Part shown: positions 36,293-46,373 of the stretch, one piece after another
Position numbering within the stretch: the first letter of the stretch is position 1
How the letters are laid out: every line of letters begins with the position of its first letter
Source: Mobilisporobacter senegalensis
Lineage (GTDB): Bacteria > Bacillota > Clostridia > Lachnospirales > Lachnospiraceae
Length of the DNA stretch: 64,000 nt
Assembly: GCF_003752155.1 (NCBI RefSeq)
Contig: NZ_RJVG01000005.1
Coordinates: forward strand, 266,686 to 330,685
Direction: 5' to 3'
Program-made: the position numbers and the translations under genes
The notes under the pieces: model-generated
Told to the model about the DNA's origin: nothing
Databases searched by the model: none
Seen by the model: the letters and a program-made list of their open reading frames with translations, nothing else

Positions 36293-38085
36293 TAAGCTAT
36301 CTGATCTATACAAGAAAATAAATCGGCATCTTTCTCTTCTTCGTCAAATGACAATTCATTACTTGAATTTATATTTTCATCTTCCGGTAATATGAATCCT
36401 TCTAATAATTCTTGTAATATTTCTGCTTGTGATAAAAATTCCTCACTGGTTGCAAGACTTTCTTCGGCAGCTGCTGAATTTTCTTCCACTGTTTCTATTA
36501 GATGATCACTATATTCCATAATTCGCTCCAGTTTATCTTTCTCCGCTAAAGCAGAACTATAAATAGATTCCATATATTCTTTCGTATTCATAGTGGACTC
36601 CAGGATAGATTGGAATTTTTCTTCTGTCTCTTTCGCTACGATACCGCCTTCTCTGATTGCATTAATACTGCTTTTTATCAAATCAGAAGTAGATTTCGTT
36701 GCTTTCGTACACTGGTTTGCCAGTTTTCCAATCTCCGATGCCACTACTGCGAAGCCTTTTCCCGCTTCCCCTGCTCTGGCAGCTTCAATTGATGCATTTA
36801 AGGATAATAGGTTGGTCTGCTCTGCTATTTCATCAATAACACGTATTACATCAGATATTTTACTTGTATGTGAGGTGATTGCTTCCATTGCATTCACTAA
36901 TGATCTCATATACTCACTGCCCTCTATCGCCCTGTTTTCTGTCGTTGATGATAATTCCGTGACATAACTTGTATGACTGGAATTCTCATTTACCTGTTCC
37001 ACTATTTCCTGAATATGCTTTCTTAATAAGGTTATGGAATCTGTCTGGCGCACTGCACCATTAGATATTTCCCCGGCAGAAATTGCTATATGTTCTGCAC
37101 CTTCATGAACCTCGATTCCAGCAGCTTTCACTTTATATAAGAAATCACCCAGATATACCGTAATCTGCGCTAAAGCTTCTTGGATCGGCTGAAAGTCACC
37201 CTTATATTCAATCTCGACTTTTGCCGTCATGTCTTTGCTTGCCAGTGTATTTAAAACCATTGTAATATTGTTTATGTACTCTTTTAATCCAAATATTGTA
37301 GTACGGATGGAATCACACAAGACACCAAATTCATCCTTTGAATCATACATTAAATCCACATTTAGATTTCCCTTTGAAACTTCCTCCATCGTATCTTTAA
37401 TGGCCTCTACCGGCATAATGATACTACTTATTACAACTTTAAATATATACAAAGCTCCTACTATTCCTATCAATAATAGAACTGCAAAAATACTTAAGCT
37501 TACTATTGTTCTGAAATTGGCATCTTTAATATATATCTTGGCATAATCCAGGGAAGTTAAAGCAATCGCATCTAATTCTTCTGATATATGATTGAGTATA
37601 GGAGAATAATCATTTTTGTAAATACTATTAATAGCCTCTCTGTCCCCCTTACCTGCACTTTCTACAATATTTTTCCGGTATCTGGCTCCTTTATCTATCT
37701 CATTTTTCAGACTTGATATTCCTTCTGTCTCCGGTGTGTTTGTCAGCACCTCAATATTTTGATCTATTATTTTTATTGAATTTTCTAACTTTCCATGCTG
37801 CTCCTCTGCCAGATCTATATATTTTTTGATTAAATTATCTTGCTTGGTCATATATGCCTTATTAATGTTATTCTCAATTTTTTGTATTGAAATCTGAGCA
37901 TTTAAAACACTTTCTTCTAATTTATATGGGCCGGAATAAAATAGAGCCACTTTCGAATTAAGATTAATAAAACCAAATAATCCAATGATCACAATGAGTA
38001 ATGTGATCATTCCAATAAAACCAAATGTAAGCCCTAATCTTTTTCGAATTGATAAATTCATAAATTTTTCTTTTCTCTTCATCAT
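36292..38085 (-). CDS. Methyl-accepting chemotaxis protein
   Basis: A 597-residue membrane chemoreceptor. TM1 is at about 18-42 and TM2 at about 193-216; between them is a four-helix-bundle ligand domain (4HB_MCP type). HAMP follows, and the cytoplasmic signalling domain has the hairpin tip [22 protein letters not shown] (core [16 protein letters not shown]). The C-terminus lacks a CheR-binding pentapeptide. AAGGAG precedes the double ATG at 38085. No che genes are nearby. Confidence 0.93.
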   Translation of the reverse strand: MMKRKEKFMNLSIRKRLGLTFGFIGMITLLIVIIGLFGFINLNSKVALFYSGPYKLEESVLNAQISIQKIENNINKAYMTKQDNLIKKYIDLAEEQHGKLENSIKIIDQNIEVLTNTPETEGISSLKNEIDKGARYRKNIVESAGKGDREAINSIYKNDYSPILNHISEELDAIALTSLDYAKIYIKDANFRTIVSLSIFAVLLLIGIVGALYIFKVVISSIIMPVEAIKDTMEEVSKGNLNVDLMYDSKDEFGVLCDSIRTTIFGLKEYINNITMVLNTLASKDMTAKVEIEYKGDFQPIQEALAQITVYLGDFLYKVKAAGIEVHEGAEHIAISAGEISNGAVRQTDSITLLRKHIQEIVEQVNENSSHTSYVTELSSTTENRAIEGSEYMRSLVNAMEAITSHTSKISDVIRVIDEIAEQTNLLSLNASIEAARAGEAGKGFAVVASEIGKLANQCTKATKSTSDLIKSSINAIREGGIVAKETEEKFQSILESTMNTKEYMESIYSSALAEKDKLERIMEYSDHLIETVEENSAAAEESLATSEEFLSQAEILQELLEGFILPEDENINSSNELSFDEEEKDADLFSCIDQIA

Positions 38086-38183
38086 ATTCCTTCTCCTTAA
38101 CAATACCCTTTTACTTATATTACATATTACAGAATCAATGTAAATTTTATGTTTTAGGAAAGTAAAGGTTCGTTTAACTCTTA

Positions 38184-38236
38184 TTGTTAACCTTTTATAT
38201 TTTTAGGTTGACAATACCCCTGGACTAATATATACT
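38184..38236 (+). promoter_or_regulatory. bioY promoter overlapped by a probable BirA operator
   Basis: TTGACA (38208-38213) and TATACT (38231-38236) with a 17-base spacer form a near-perfect sigma-A promoter. The -35 is the right half of a palindrome, ttgttaacc (38184-38192) and ggttgacaa (38206-38214), separated by 13 bases. This resembles BirA biotin-repressor operators in Firmicutes. Repression by biotin is inferred. Confidence 0.65.
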
Positions 38237-38289
38237 TCATTTATAATCAAAATGGAACTACATATAAAATACATAAAGGAGATAATTAA

Positions 38290-38838
38290 ATGAAGCAAAA
38301 GAAAATACTTACCGTTCAAGATATGGTCCTGATTGGAATGTTCACAGCCATACTCTCTATCTTATCTCAGATATCCTTCCAATTACCCGGGGGAATACCA
38401 ATAACTCTTCAAACATTTGCAGTTGCTTTACTTGCAATTGTTCTGGGCGCTAAACTGGGAACTTATTCTGTATTAATATACCTGTTAATAGGAGCTGTGG
38501 GTTTCCCTGTATTCGCAAATTTCAAAGGTGGCCTGAGTGCTTTAGCCGGTCCAACGGGAGGATATCTTATCGGTTTCATTTTTATGGCTTTTATCACCGG
38601 CCTGGGGAAAGGAAAAAAGTTCCCTTTACGTATCCTTTTCAGCCTATCAGGACTTTTGGTGTGCCATTTACTGGGTTTAGCCGTATATGGATTAATTACA
38701 AAAACATTACTGCCTACTGCTCCTTTCTTCTTTATAAAAGATGCTGTGACTATATTTTTCTCACTTATTCTTGGATACCAGATATCGAAACCAATTGATT
38801 CTATGCTTATAAAACAAACGAAACAGATATCCTTATGA
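38290..38838 (+). CDS. bioY: Biotin transporter BioY
   Basis: A 182-residue membrane S-component with about six helices and the family motifs GGIPITLQTFAV and FKGGLSALAGPTGGYLIGF. It binds biotin outside and couples to a shared ECF module encoded elsewhere. It is a single gene preceded by a probable BirA operator. Confidence 0.93.
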   Translation: MKQKKILTVQDMVLIGMFTAILSILSQISFQLPGGIPITLQTFAVALLAIVLGAKLGTYSVLIYLLIGAVGFPVFANFKGGLSALAGPTGGYLIGFIFMAFITGLGKGKKFPLRILFSLSGLLVCHLLGLAVYGLITKTLLPTAPFFFIKDAVTIFFSLILGYQISKPIDSMLIKQTKQISL

Positions 38839-38899
38839 TTAGGAAAACCTTTGTCCTATTGACATTAATTTATTAACGTGTATAATAAAAATAGTTCTC

Positions 38900-38916
38900 G
38901 TTTAGTGTAGCTAAAC
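38900..38916 (+). promoter_or_regulatory. Possible operator of the XRE-cupin regulator
   Basis: gtttag and ctaaac, five bases apart, form a palindrome about ten bases after the TATAAT (38881-38886) of a promoter with TTGACA upstream at about 38859. It may be an autoregulatory site of the next gene. Confidence 0.45.
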
Positions 38917-38965
38917 TAAATGTTTACTAATAATGATTAGGATAACGGGGTGCATATTTTAAGTG

Positions 38966-39502
38966 ATGATTGGAAGCAAAATTAAAGAGTTAAGAATACA
39001 AAAGAATTTAACTCAGGAAGAATTAGCAGACAGAGCAGAACTTTCGAAAGGTTTTATATCTCAATTAGAAAGAGATTTAACTTCGCCTTCTATTGCTACT
39101 CTTGTTGATATATTACAATGTTTAGGAACGAATCTTGAAGAATTCTTTACAAATACCACCTCAGAGCAAGTCGTATTTAAAAAAACAGATTTCTTTGAGA
39201 AATATGACAATGAATTAAATAATAAAGTACAATGGATCATTCCAAATGCCCAAAAAAATATGATGGAGCCTATACTGCTGACACTTGATCCAGGTGGTTC
39301 TACATACCCTGATAATCCACACGAAGGGGAAGAATTTGGATTTGTACTCAGTGGAAATATTAATATTCATATTGGATCTAAAGTTTACAAAGCAAAAAAA
39401 GGGGAAGCTTTTTATTTCACCCCAAATAAAAAACACTATATTACTGCCTCAAGTAAGACCGGAGCCAGCCTATTATGGGTATCCACACCACCAAGCTTTT
39501 AA
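38966..39502 (+). CDS. XRE-family regulator with C-terminal cupin domain
   Basis: A 178-residue DNA-binding protein. Residues 5-60 are a helix-turn-helix (LTQEELADRAELSKGFISQLER). Residues about 105-175 are a small cupin (HEGEEFGFVLSGNINIHIG, then GEAFYFTPNKKHY), which probably binds a small effector. This PuuR-like class controls polyamine or amino-acid genes in other bacteria. ATG at 38966 follows GTG at 38963; either could be used. The target genes are not evident. Confidence 0.85.
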   Translation: MIGSKIKELRIQKNLTQEELADRAELSKGFISQLERDLTSPSIATLVDILQCLGTNLEEFFTNTTSEQVVFKKTDFFEKYDNELNNKVQWIIPNAQKNMMEPILLTLDPGGSTYPDNPHEGEEFGFVLSGNINIHIGSKVYKAKKGEAFYFTPNKKHYITASSKTGASLLWVSTPPSF

Positions 39503-39568
39503 TGTAAGAAGAATGAGAGAGTTTCTAGTCATCAGATAGAAACTCTCTCATTCTTCTTACATTTTTCT
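39501..39568 (+). terminator. 26-bp perfect inverted repeat used as terminator and as coding sequence
   Basis: aatgtaagaagaatgagaga and the next six bases (39501-39526) are exactly mirrored at 39538-39563, with an 11-base loop and TTTTT after it. It terminates the XRE-cupin gene. Its right arm encodes the last residues (NVRRMREFL) of the convergent patatin-like gene, and the left arm reads NVRRMREFL in the other direction. Confidence 0.85.
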
Positions 39569-40373
39569 TAGCATCATGAATTCCTAACCGGTATGTGTCA
39601 ACTAATTTCTCCCGGTTTCTTTCCAAACGGTTCACTAAAAGTTTTTCCTCCGGCTGGATTATGACTGCCTTTCCTTCTGCCTGGAGCTGATAGCAGAATT
39701 CCAGCGTCTCATTATATTTTTTATCTCTGGTCATTAATAATTCCACTAACTCAGGATATTCTCCATAAAGATATTTACATAGCCTGTGGCTGTATTCTCT
39801 TTTCTTTTGATATCCTTTATGTCTGGTCAGAACGATAATATTCTTTTCATTCCCATCTTCTATGGATCTTCTGATTGGAATCGGATCTACAATTCCACCA
39901 TCCAATAGTTTTTTCCCTTTATAATCCACAATTTTAGATAAGAAAGGTTGAGAACAGGAAGCTCTTAGAAAATTAAAATTTTCACTATATTCTTCTTTTT
40001 CACAATACACAGGCTTTGCCGTTACGATATCCGTGGCTCCTGTTATAAATCTTGTACTGGATGAAAAAAAGTCTTCTATATTAAGAGGTTCTAATTTATT
40101 TCCCAATTCATCAATAATAAAGTCAAAATCAAAGATACAGCCTTTCTTAATAAAATTTCTAAGACTTATATATCTGGGATCATTTATATATTTCGTAAGG
40201 ATCGCAAAATTTCTCTTCTTCTGTTTTGCTACATATCCTGTCCCATTACATGCACCGGCTGACACAGCTATTACATATGGAATATCAATTTCTTTTTCCA
40301 GGAAATATTCTAATACTCCGGCAGTGTAAATACCTCTCATACCACCGCCTTCTAAAACTAAACCTACGGACAT
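39525..40373 (-). CDS. Patatin-like phospholipase
   Basis: A 282-residue lipid acyl hydrolase. The oxyanion loop LVLEGGGMRG (about 5-14), the nucleophile Ser in VSAGAC (about 39-44) and the catalytic Asp in LDGGIVDPIP (about 157) are present, so a Ser-Asp dyad is complete. There is no signal peptide, so it acts inside the cell, probably on phospholipids. Its stop codon lies in the arm of a large terminator hairpin. Confidence 0.92.
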   Translation of the reverse strand: MSVGLVLEGGGMRGIYTAGVLEYFLEKEIDIPYVIAVSAGACNGTGYVAKQKKRNFAILTKYINDPRYISLRNFIKKGCIFDFDFIIDELGNKLEPLNIEDFFSSSTRFITGATDIVTAKPVYCEKEEYSENFNFLRASCSQPFLSKIVDYKGKKLLDGGIVDPIPIRRSIEDGNEKNIIVLTRHKGYQKKREYSHRLCKYLYGEYPELVELLMTRDKKYNETLEFCYQLQAEGKAVIIQPEEKLLVNRLERNREKLVDTYRLGIHDAKKNVRRMREFLSDD

Positions 40374-40425
40374 AATTTAATCCTTTCTATAATTTAATGA
40401 TACATTAGGCAATTGAGAACCATAG

Positions 40426-40458
40426 AATAAGGGCAAGCCATAAATGGCCGCCCTTATT
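40426..40458. terminator. trpS terminator
   Basis: aataagggc and gcccttatt form nine pairs around a loop with a further ggc/gcc pair, directly after the trpS stop. Confidence 0.75.
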
Positions 40459-40465
40459 GAACTAA

Positions 40466-41470
40466 CTATCTTATCTTTTCTGGAAGGCCAACCTTCTTTT
40501 GTACTTTTCTAAGAGTCTTACCTGCAAAATAATTTGCTTTTTCTGCATTTGTTTTTATAATAGTATCAATATATGATTTATCTTTGGATAATTCAGCAAC
40601 TCTGTCCTGAACCGGTTTTAATACACTTACCACAGATTCCCCAACCGCAAGTTTAAAGTCTCCATATCCTGAGCCCGCAAATTCTTTCTCTATTTCTTCT
40701 TTTGATTTACCAGTACATACACTATAAATATCAATAAGATTCTTAATACCTGGTTTCTCGTCAGAGTATATGATTTCACTGCCAGAGTCTGTTACTGCTC
40801 TCTTGAATTTACGTATGATCGTATCTGTGTCATCCATTAGATAAATACTTCCATTGGGGTTTTCATCAGATTTTGACATCTTCTTCGCTGGCTCCTGCAA
40901 ACTCATGATCTTGGCACCAACCTTGCCAATATAAGCTTCCGGGATTGTAAATACATCGCCGTAAATATTATTAAATCTCTCTGCAATATCTCTTGTAAGT
41001 TCAAGATGCTGCATCTGATCCACTCCTACCGGCACCACATCTGTCTGATATAAAAGAATATCTGAAGCCATTAAAACCGGATACGTATATAATCCTGCAT
41101 TGATATTATCAGCATGTTTCTGTGACTTATCTTTAAATTGTGTCATTCTGTTTAATTCGCCCATATAGGTGAAACAATTTAAAATCCAACTAAGTTCTGC
41201 ATGACCTGATACATGGGATTGATAATAGATACAGTTCTTCTCAGGATCAAGTCCTGCCGCAATATATAAAGTAAGTAATGCTCTTGCTCTTTTTCTTAAC
41301 TCTGCCGGATCTTGCCTTACTGTAAGTGAATGCAGATCCACAACACTAAAAAAACATTCATACTCATCATTTAATGTGACCCAGTTTTTTAAAGCTCCCA
41401 GGTAATTTCCCAGTGTAAGATTCCCCGTTGCCTGCATTCCGCTGAATAATATTTTCTTTCCATCTAACAT
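40466..41470 (-). CDS. trpS: Tryptophan-tRNA ligase
   Basis: A 334-residue class I aminoacyl-tRNA synthetase that charges tRNA-Trp. The HIGH-like motif is GNLTLGNYLGA (about 17-27) and the second signature is KKMSKSDENPNGS (about 195). VGVDQMQHLELTRDIA is also typical. No T-box leader is visible in the 147 bases upstream. Confidence 0.96.
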   Translation of the reverse strand: MLDGKKILFSGMQATGNLTLGNYLGALKNWVTLNDEYECFFSVVDLHSLTVRQDPAELRKRARALLTLYIAAGLDPEKNCIYYQSHVSGHAELSWILNCFTYMGELNRMTQFKDKSQKHADNINAGLYTYPVLMASDILLYQTDVVPVGVDQMQHLELTRDIAERFNNIYGDVFTIPEAYIGKVGAKIMSLQEPAKKMSKSDENPNGSIYLMDDTDTIIRKFKRAVTDSGSEIIYSDEKPGIKNLIDIYSVCTGKSKEEIEKEFAGSGYGDFKLAVGESVVSVLKPVQDRVAELSKDKSYIDTIIKTNAEKANYFAGKTLRKVQKKVGLPEKIR

Positions 41471-41617
41471 TGTTGCACTTCCTTATCTATCATAGTCTTA
41501 TCTTTACTTGTCATATATTAATATTATAGTTCAGCCTTAAGCTGTAACATATTATAAGGTAGTTTATCACAGAGAAATATATTTGTAAAGGAATGTACTA
41601 ATCAGAAAATCTTTGTC

Positions 41618-42859
41618 TTACTTACCTTTTTTTGATATTAGCAGTACAGATGCCCCCAGCATAAGTAAAATACTTACTCCTACTGCAACATAAATTTCAG
41701 TAAAATCAAGGAAGATCCCATAAACCAACGCTCCAAATGGCGCTCCTCCTCTTGAAATCATTGCTACAAGAGAGAATACACGTGCCATATATTCATCCGG
41801 AGTTTCCTTTTGGATGATAGTTTGTAACGGTATTGTTATATAGGTATGTGCACCACTAAATATACACAAAGTACCGGATAAAACTACAAAATATAAAATG
41901 GAACTATTCCCTAACGAGACTAAGACACCTGGTAAAGTCAACATCTCAAAAAATATCATGGCAATAATAAGAATACTATTTCCTAATTTCATTGGTTTCA
42001 TCACGTTTTTTTCTTTTTTAAACAATAGATTAATGGATATACTACCCATTAACATACCTGCCACTATGATTGTCTGGAGGATACCATAGCTTTCCCTGGG
42101 ATAATCTAATTTCTTTTGAAACAGTAACGGTAATATTACTCCGAAAACAGGCTGTATTACAAAGTAAGTAATCAAAAGAAAATAGCATAATTTCTGGATT
42201 AATTTATTTCCATGGATAAACTTTATCCCTTCCACCAGATCCTTATAGATTCCTGAAACTCCTGATGTTATATTATATTTTCCATGAGAGTATTTTATAA
42301 ACATCTCACTCATACCGGAGATTAAAAAGGAAATCCCATTGATTAAAAATAATATAGTAATTCCGAAATTTACATAAAGTGCAGAACCAAGAACCGGACC
42401 AATCAGGTAGGAAAGGCTTTTTAGCGCTGCAATCTTAGAATTAATTCCAGTTAACTCCTCTTCTTTTACCAATTGTGTCAGCATCCCTCTTGTGGCAGGT
42501 TCAAATAAACCATTTAATAATGAAATAATTATTTGAACGGTCAGCAATAGGATTAGATTCATATTACCCGTATAGGTCAGAAATGATGCAAATAGGATTA
42601 CTCCTCCGCTGATCAGATCCGTTACCACCATAATTGCTTTTCTATTCAGGCGATCACCAAGTACTCCTGCAAATGGGTATACGATCAGTGCCGGCAGAAT
42701 GGACAAAAATGAAGAAATCCCTACTGTGGTAGTGGAACCGCCCATATCTAAAATATATAGTGGTATTATCATTAACTGTATGCTCGTACCTACATCAGAA
42801 ACAAATCTTCCTAAAAGATACAATAATAAATTTGTATTTGATTTTGTCATTTTATTCAT
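41618..42859 (-). CDS. MFS transporter, probable drug efflux type
   Basis: A 413-residue protein with about 12 transmembrane segments. The loop 2-3 motif is GVLGDRLNRKAIM (about 65-77), typical of the drug:proton antiporter families, and the sequence is closest in style to MFS_3/enterobactin-exporter-like members. It starts three bases after the stop of the Rph-like gene and so is co-transcribed with it. Export of the same compound class that the Rph-like enzyme acts on is an inference. Confidence 0.85.
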   Translation of the reverse strand: MNKMTKSNTNLLLYLLGRFVSDVGTSIQLMIIPLYILDMGGSTTTVGISSFLSILPALIVYPFAGVLGDRLNRKAIMVVTDLISGGVILFASFLTYTGNMNLILLLTVQIIISLLNGLFEPATRGMLTQLVKEEELTGINSKIAALKSLSYLIGPVLGSALYVNFGITILFLINGISFLISGMSEMFIKYSHGKYNITSGVSGIYKDLVEGIKFIHGNKLIQKLCYFLLITYFVIQPVFGVILPLLFQKKLDYPRESYGILQTIIVAGMLMGSISINLLFKKEKNVMKPMKLGNSILIIAMIFFEMLTLPGVLVSLGNSSILYFVVLSGTLCIFSGAHTYITIPLQTIIQKETPDEYMARVFSLVAMISRGGAPFGALVYGIFLDFTEIYVAVGVSILLMLGASVLLISKKGK

Positions 42860-42862
42860 ATA

Positions 42863-45484
42863 TTATCCTATGATTTCTACATATCCTTCCGTCCCATTTA
42901 CCCGGATCTTTTGTCCATCCTTAATTAATCTGGTTGCATTTTCAACACCTACAACTCCCGGCAGCCCATATTCTCTTGTAATGACAGCCCCATGAGTCGT
43001 AAATCCACCTACTTCTGTAACCAGACCCTTTATAGTGACAAAGAGAGGTGTCCAGCTTGGATCTGTAAACTGGGTAACCAGAATATCCCCTTCTTCAATA
43101 TTTGCATCCTCTACCGACAGGATCACTCTGGCACGACCTTCAATGATACCAGTAGAAACAGGGATTCCACATAATGCCCCGGCTGGTATCTGGCGATCTT
43201 TAAAACCAATTTGTGGCACATAGCCATCATTTGTCATGATACGGGGTGGTGTCAATTTATCAAATCGGATATACTCTTCTTTTCTCTTCCTGATTATTTC
43301 ATAATTTACTTTATGTGTCTTTACTGCTTCATATAGCTCTTCAAAATATAAATAGAAAATATCTTCCCTCTCTTTTATGACCTGGCTGTGTATTAATTGG
43401 TCTGCTACCCGGAGCAATGCATTTTTATATAATTGGTAGCGGCACACAATATAATATTTGGGATATTCACGGCAGCCGATGAAATTACGGAGTAAACTTA
43501 TGTTTTCTGCCATTTTTTTAGCCTTTTTCCTTCCTCCAGGAAGCTTCTTGATAGCTAAAATAATTTCATTTCTTTTGGAAAGGGCTTCTTCCTTTCCTTT
43601 TGTAAAATTCTCATAATGTTCTTCTCTTTTTAAAACCCGGATATTATTTAGCAGGATAGGAACTAATTGAGTAGGTTTTTCCAAAAATCTCTCTTTTGTA
43701 ATATCGATTTCACCAGGACATCTCATGCCAAATTTATCAAAAAATTTCATTAATTCTCTCTTTACATCCACACCACCTGAAAGCTTGACTATATCCTCAA
43801 GAAAAGTATCATCCTTTGGATTCCCTGAAATATATTGGTAAACTTCCGGATATTCACGTATGGAATCTGCAACATCACATAAGCTCAATCCCATCTGGGT
43901 CGTTATATTATTGTCTAAGGATTTTGTTAAAATATCTGCTGCATTTTTTATTCCCAGCCACTTTTCTACCTTTTTATTAATAGAATCATTGACAAGGATA
44001 GCGGCTATAATTGCTCCTAACATCTTAGGATGGTAAGCCATATCGTATAGTTTTTTCCGGTCATTTTTGATAAACTCAAGAATCTCTGCTTCAGATTGTT
44101 TTTCTAACTGGTCCCTGGTATCTTTTATTTCCTTTTCAAATTCTTTGATTAAATCCTCAATGATTTTAGGATTGTTTTTCTTGTATATTTTAAAGGTTTC
44201 TTTGATAGAAGCAGCAGTAAAAATACCCCCTTTAATATTTCTCTTTCCTTTAGGTAAGGATGCCATAAATTCTTTATCTGCTGTTAAATTTTTTAAAGCA
44301 TTTTGAATCAATGGGTCCTGTTTACCAGTTGCCATCACTAAACGTTTTTTTCCCACGGTGGAAGATAAATCATGAGTAATATCCGTATAAATGCGCCCTC
44401 CGATCTTCTCCATAGAAGAATCAGAAAGCATTTCAAAAAATGACATTCCTAACGGTCTTATGGCATCTGTCATCATCTGGGTATGTCCAATTGACATGTA
44501 AACCCGTGGGTTTTTCCCGGCAGTAACGTCCGGCAATGGAAACAGGGTAGTGATGGAACGGCTTTGTACAATATAAAACTCGTTATTGATCTGGCACCAT
44601 TCAATATCTTGTGGTGCTCCAAAATGATCTTCAATCTTTTTACCTATGGAAGCCAGTTCCAGAATCTGAATATCGGATAGTACTCCCTTTTGATTTCTTT
44701 CACTTATTTTGATTTCTTTAATCCCACCGTTTAGGTCCGGTTTTATTTGAAAGTCCTGATTCCCTAAAGTCTTTTCTATAATTTTCCCAGCTCTCACTTT
44801 ATAAATATCAGGATTTACGATTCCCGATACCATTGCTTCTCCCAGTCCCAATCCTGCATCAATAGATAACGTTGTACGATCCGATGTCATTGGATCAGCC
44901 GTGAACAGAATTCCGGAAGCCTCAGATAAAATCATTTTTTGCACCACCACAGAAAGTAATACTTTTCTGTGATCAAAACCATTCTGTATACGATAGGTAA
45001 CAGCACGGTCCGTAAAAAGAGAAGCCCAGCACCGGATGATGTAGTTAAGAATTTCTTTCTTACCTATGATATTTAGATACGTATCCTGCTGACCGGCAAA
45101 AGACGCATGGGGAAGATCTTCTGCGGTAGCACTGGAACGAATTGCATACCCCTGGTTGTCATCATGTTTTAATAACTCTCTGTTTATTTCCTCCTCAATT
45201 CCTTTATCTATTGTGATATGCTCAATAATATTACGGATACTTTCACTTAATTTTATTATGGCTTCTCTTTCTTCCGCCTTTACTGTAGATAATTTATCTA
45301 ATAAAACATTTATTTCTGAATTTCCTTCAATCGCTTTTTTATAAGCATTGGTAGTGACGCAAAAACCATCCGGTACTTTGATTCCTTCTATCTTTGATAA
45401 TTCTCCCAGATTTAAACCTTTCCCTCCCACCTCTGAAAGATTATTGCTTTTCATATCTTTAAAACTCAATACATAAGAATTCAT
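42863..45484 (-). CDS. PEP-synthase-family phosphotransferase, rifampicin phosphotransferase-like
   Basis: An 873-residue protein with an N-terminal ATP-grasp domain (GGKGLNLGELSK, YAIRSSATAEDLPHASFAGQQ), a middle substrate domain (about 330-750) and a C-terminal swivelling domain with phospho-accepting His at about 831 (GGFTTHGAVITREYG). Length and the CPGEIDI motif fit rifampicin phosphotransferases (Rph, about 865 residues), which inactivate rifamycins; phosphoenolpyruvate synthases are the alternative. GGAGGG before ATG 45484 sets the start. It forms a unit with an MFS pump and a divergent TetR gene, a resistance-like arrangement. The true substrate cannot be told from sequence. Confidence 0.8.
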   Translation of the reverse strand: MNSYVLSFKDMKSNNLSEVGGKGLNLGELSKIEGIKVPDGFCVTTNAYKKAIEGNSEINVLLDKLSTVKAEEREAIIKLSESIRNIIEHITIDKGIEEEINRELLKHDDNQGYAIRSSATAEDLPHASFAGQQDTYLNIIGKKEILNYIIRCWASLFTDRAVTYRIQNGFDHRKVLLSVVVQKMILSEASGILFTADPMTSDRTTLSIDAGLGLGEAMVSGIVNPDIYKVRAGKIIEKTLGNQDFQIKPDLNGGIKEIKISERNQKGVLSDIQILELASIGKKIEDHFGAPQDIEWCQINNEFYIVQSRSITTLFPLPDVTAGKNPRVYMSIGHTQMMTDAIRPLGMSFFEMLSDSSMEKIGGRIYTDITHDLSSTVGKKRLVMATGKQDPLIQNALKNLTADKEFMASLPKGKRNIKGGIFTAASIKETFKIYKKNNPKIIEDLIKEFEKEIKDTRDQLEKQSEAEILEFIKNDRKKLYDMAYHPKMLGAIIAAILVNDSINKKVEKWLGIKNAADILTKSLDNNITTQMGLSLCDVADSIREYPEVYQYISGNPKDDTFLEDIVKLSGGVDVKRELMKFFDKFGMRCPGEIDITKERFLEKPTQLVPILLNNIRVLKREEHYENFTKGKEEALSKRNEIILAIKKLPGGRKKAKKMAENISLLRNFIGCREYPKYYIVCRYQLYKNALLRVADQLIHSQVIKEREDIFYLYFEELYEAVKTHKVNYEIIRKRKEEYIRFDKLTPPRIMTNDGYVPQIGFKDRQIPAGALCGIPVSTGIIEGRARVILSVEDANIEEGDILVTQFTDPSWTPLFVTIKGLVTEVGGFTTHGAVITREYGLPGVVGVENATRLIKDGQKIRVNGTEGYVEIIG

Positions 45485-45560
45485 ATGATCCCTCCACAAA
45501 AGTTTTGAAATTTGTTTTTATATATTTCATAATATATATTCAAATGAATTTTGTCAATAT

Positions 45561-45607
45561 GTTTTGAAATTTTATTTGAAATATTTCAAAACTATGATAT
45601 ACTATAT
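45561..45607 (+). promoter_or_regulatory. Operator and promoter between the TetR and Rph-like genes
   Basis: gttttgaaat (45561-45570) and atttcaaaac (45583-45592) form a 10-base palindrome; more gttttgaaat-like half sites occur at about 45500-45512. A promoter for the TetR gene with TTGAAA and TATACT overlaps it. The divergent arrangement suggests TetR represses both directions. Confidence 0.55.
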
Positions 45608-45657
45608 CCAACAAGAGATTATCTTACAGAATACAATGGATTGAAGGAGTTATAACA

Positions 45658-46245
45658 ATGAACGGATATGAAAAAAGAACCAATGCAAAAAAAGAGTCTA
45701 TTATTAATGCAGCCGGTGAATTATTCGCAAATCGTGGAATCACTGATGTAGGAATAAGTGAAATAGCAGCAAAAGCTAATGTATCACAAGTATCCATTTA
45801 TAATTATTTTGGTGATAAAAATGCGCTTGCCAAAGAAGTTTTAATTAAATATCTTGATACCATCATTGAAGGATATGATGAAATATTACAAAGGGGAATT
45901 CCTTTTTCAGAAAAATTAAAGATAATCATGGAGAAAAAAGAAGAGGCTGTAAATGCTTATGGAAAATCCCTCTTCAGTAAATTTGCATGGGAAGATAAGA
46001 CCTTCCAGCAAATCTATAAGGAAGCTCTGAATAACAAAGCAGTCTCCATATATACAAAATTTATCGAGCAAGGAAAAAAAGAAGGAGCCATTGACAGGGA
46101 TATCCCTGATGAAGTTATACTTCATTTCCTCCTCTCCAGTGTATCATTTATGGAACAGTCCAATTACCTATCCACAGATCCCAAATACAAAATGGGAATT
46201 TTAAGACTTTGTTTATATGGTATAATTGGCAAGGAAGAAAAATAG
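45658..46245 (+). CDS. TetR/AcrR family transcriptional regulator
   Basis: A 195-residue repressor. The N-terminal helix-turn-helix domain reads AAGELFANRGITDVGISEIAAKANVSQVSIYNYFGDK (core ISEIAAKANVSQVSIYNYF). The helical C-terminal domain would bind the inducer. It is divergent from the Rph-like and MFS genes, with palindromic half sites between them, and is their likely regulator. Confidence 0.9.
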   Translation: MNGYEKRTNAKKESIINAAGELFANRGITDVGISEIAAKANVSQVSIYNYFGDKNALAKEVLIKYLDTIIEGYDEILQRGIPFSEKLKIIMEKKEEAVNAYGKSLFSKFAWEDKTFQQIYKEALNNKAVSIYTKFIEQGKKEGAIDRDIPDEVILHFLLSSVSFMEQSNYLSTDPKYKMGILRLCLYGIIGKEEK

Positions 46246-46373
46246 CACTTATCAGAAACCTCTAAATATGATATACTTTTTAAGAAATATTATTTATATC
46301 TAAATAATTCGGACCAAAATATAAGGTGTATTACTTTATTGATTTACTATCATTAGACAATATGGAGGATATT

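Noticed and set aside
41471..41617. Possible T-box leader before trpS
   Set aside because: The region is short and lacks the tggnnggtaccgcg T-box core and an antiterminator structure.
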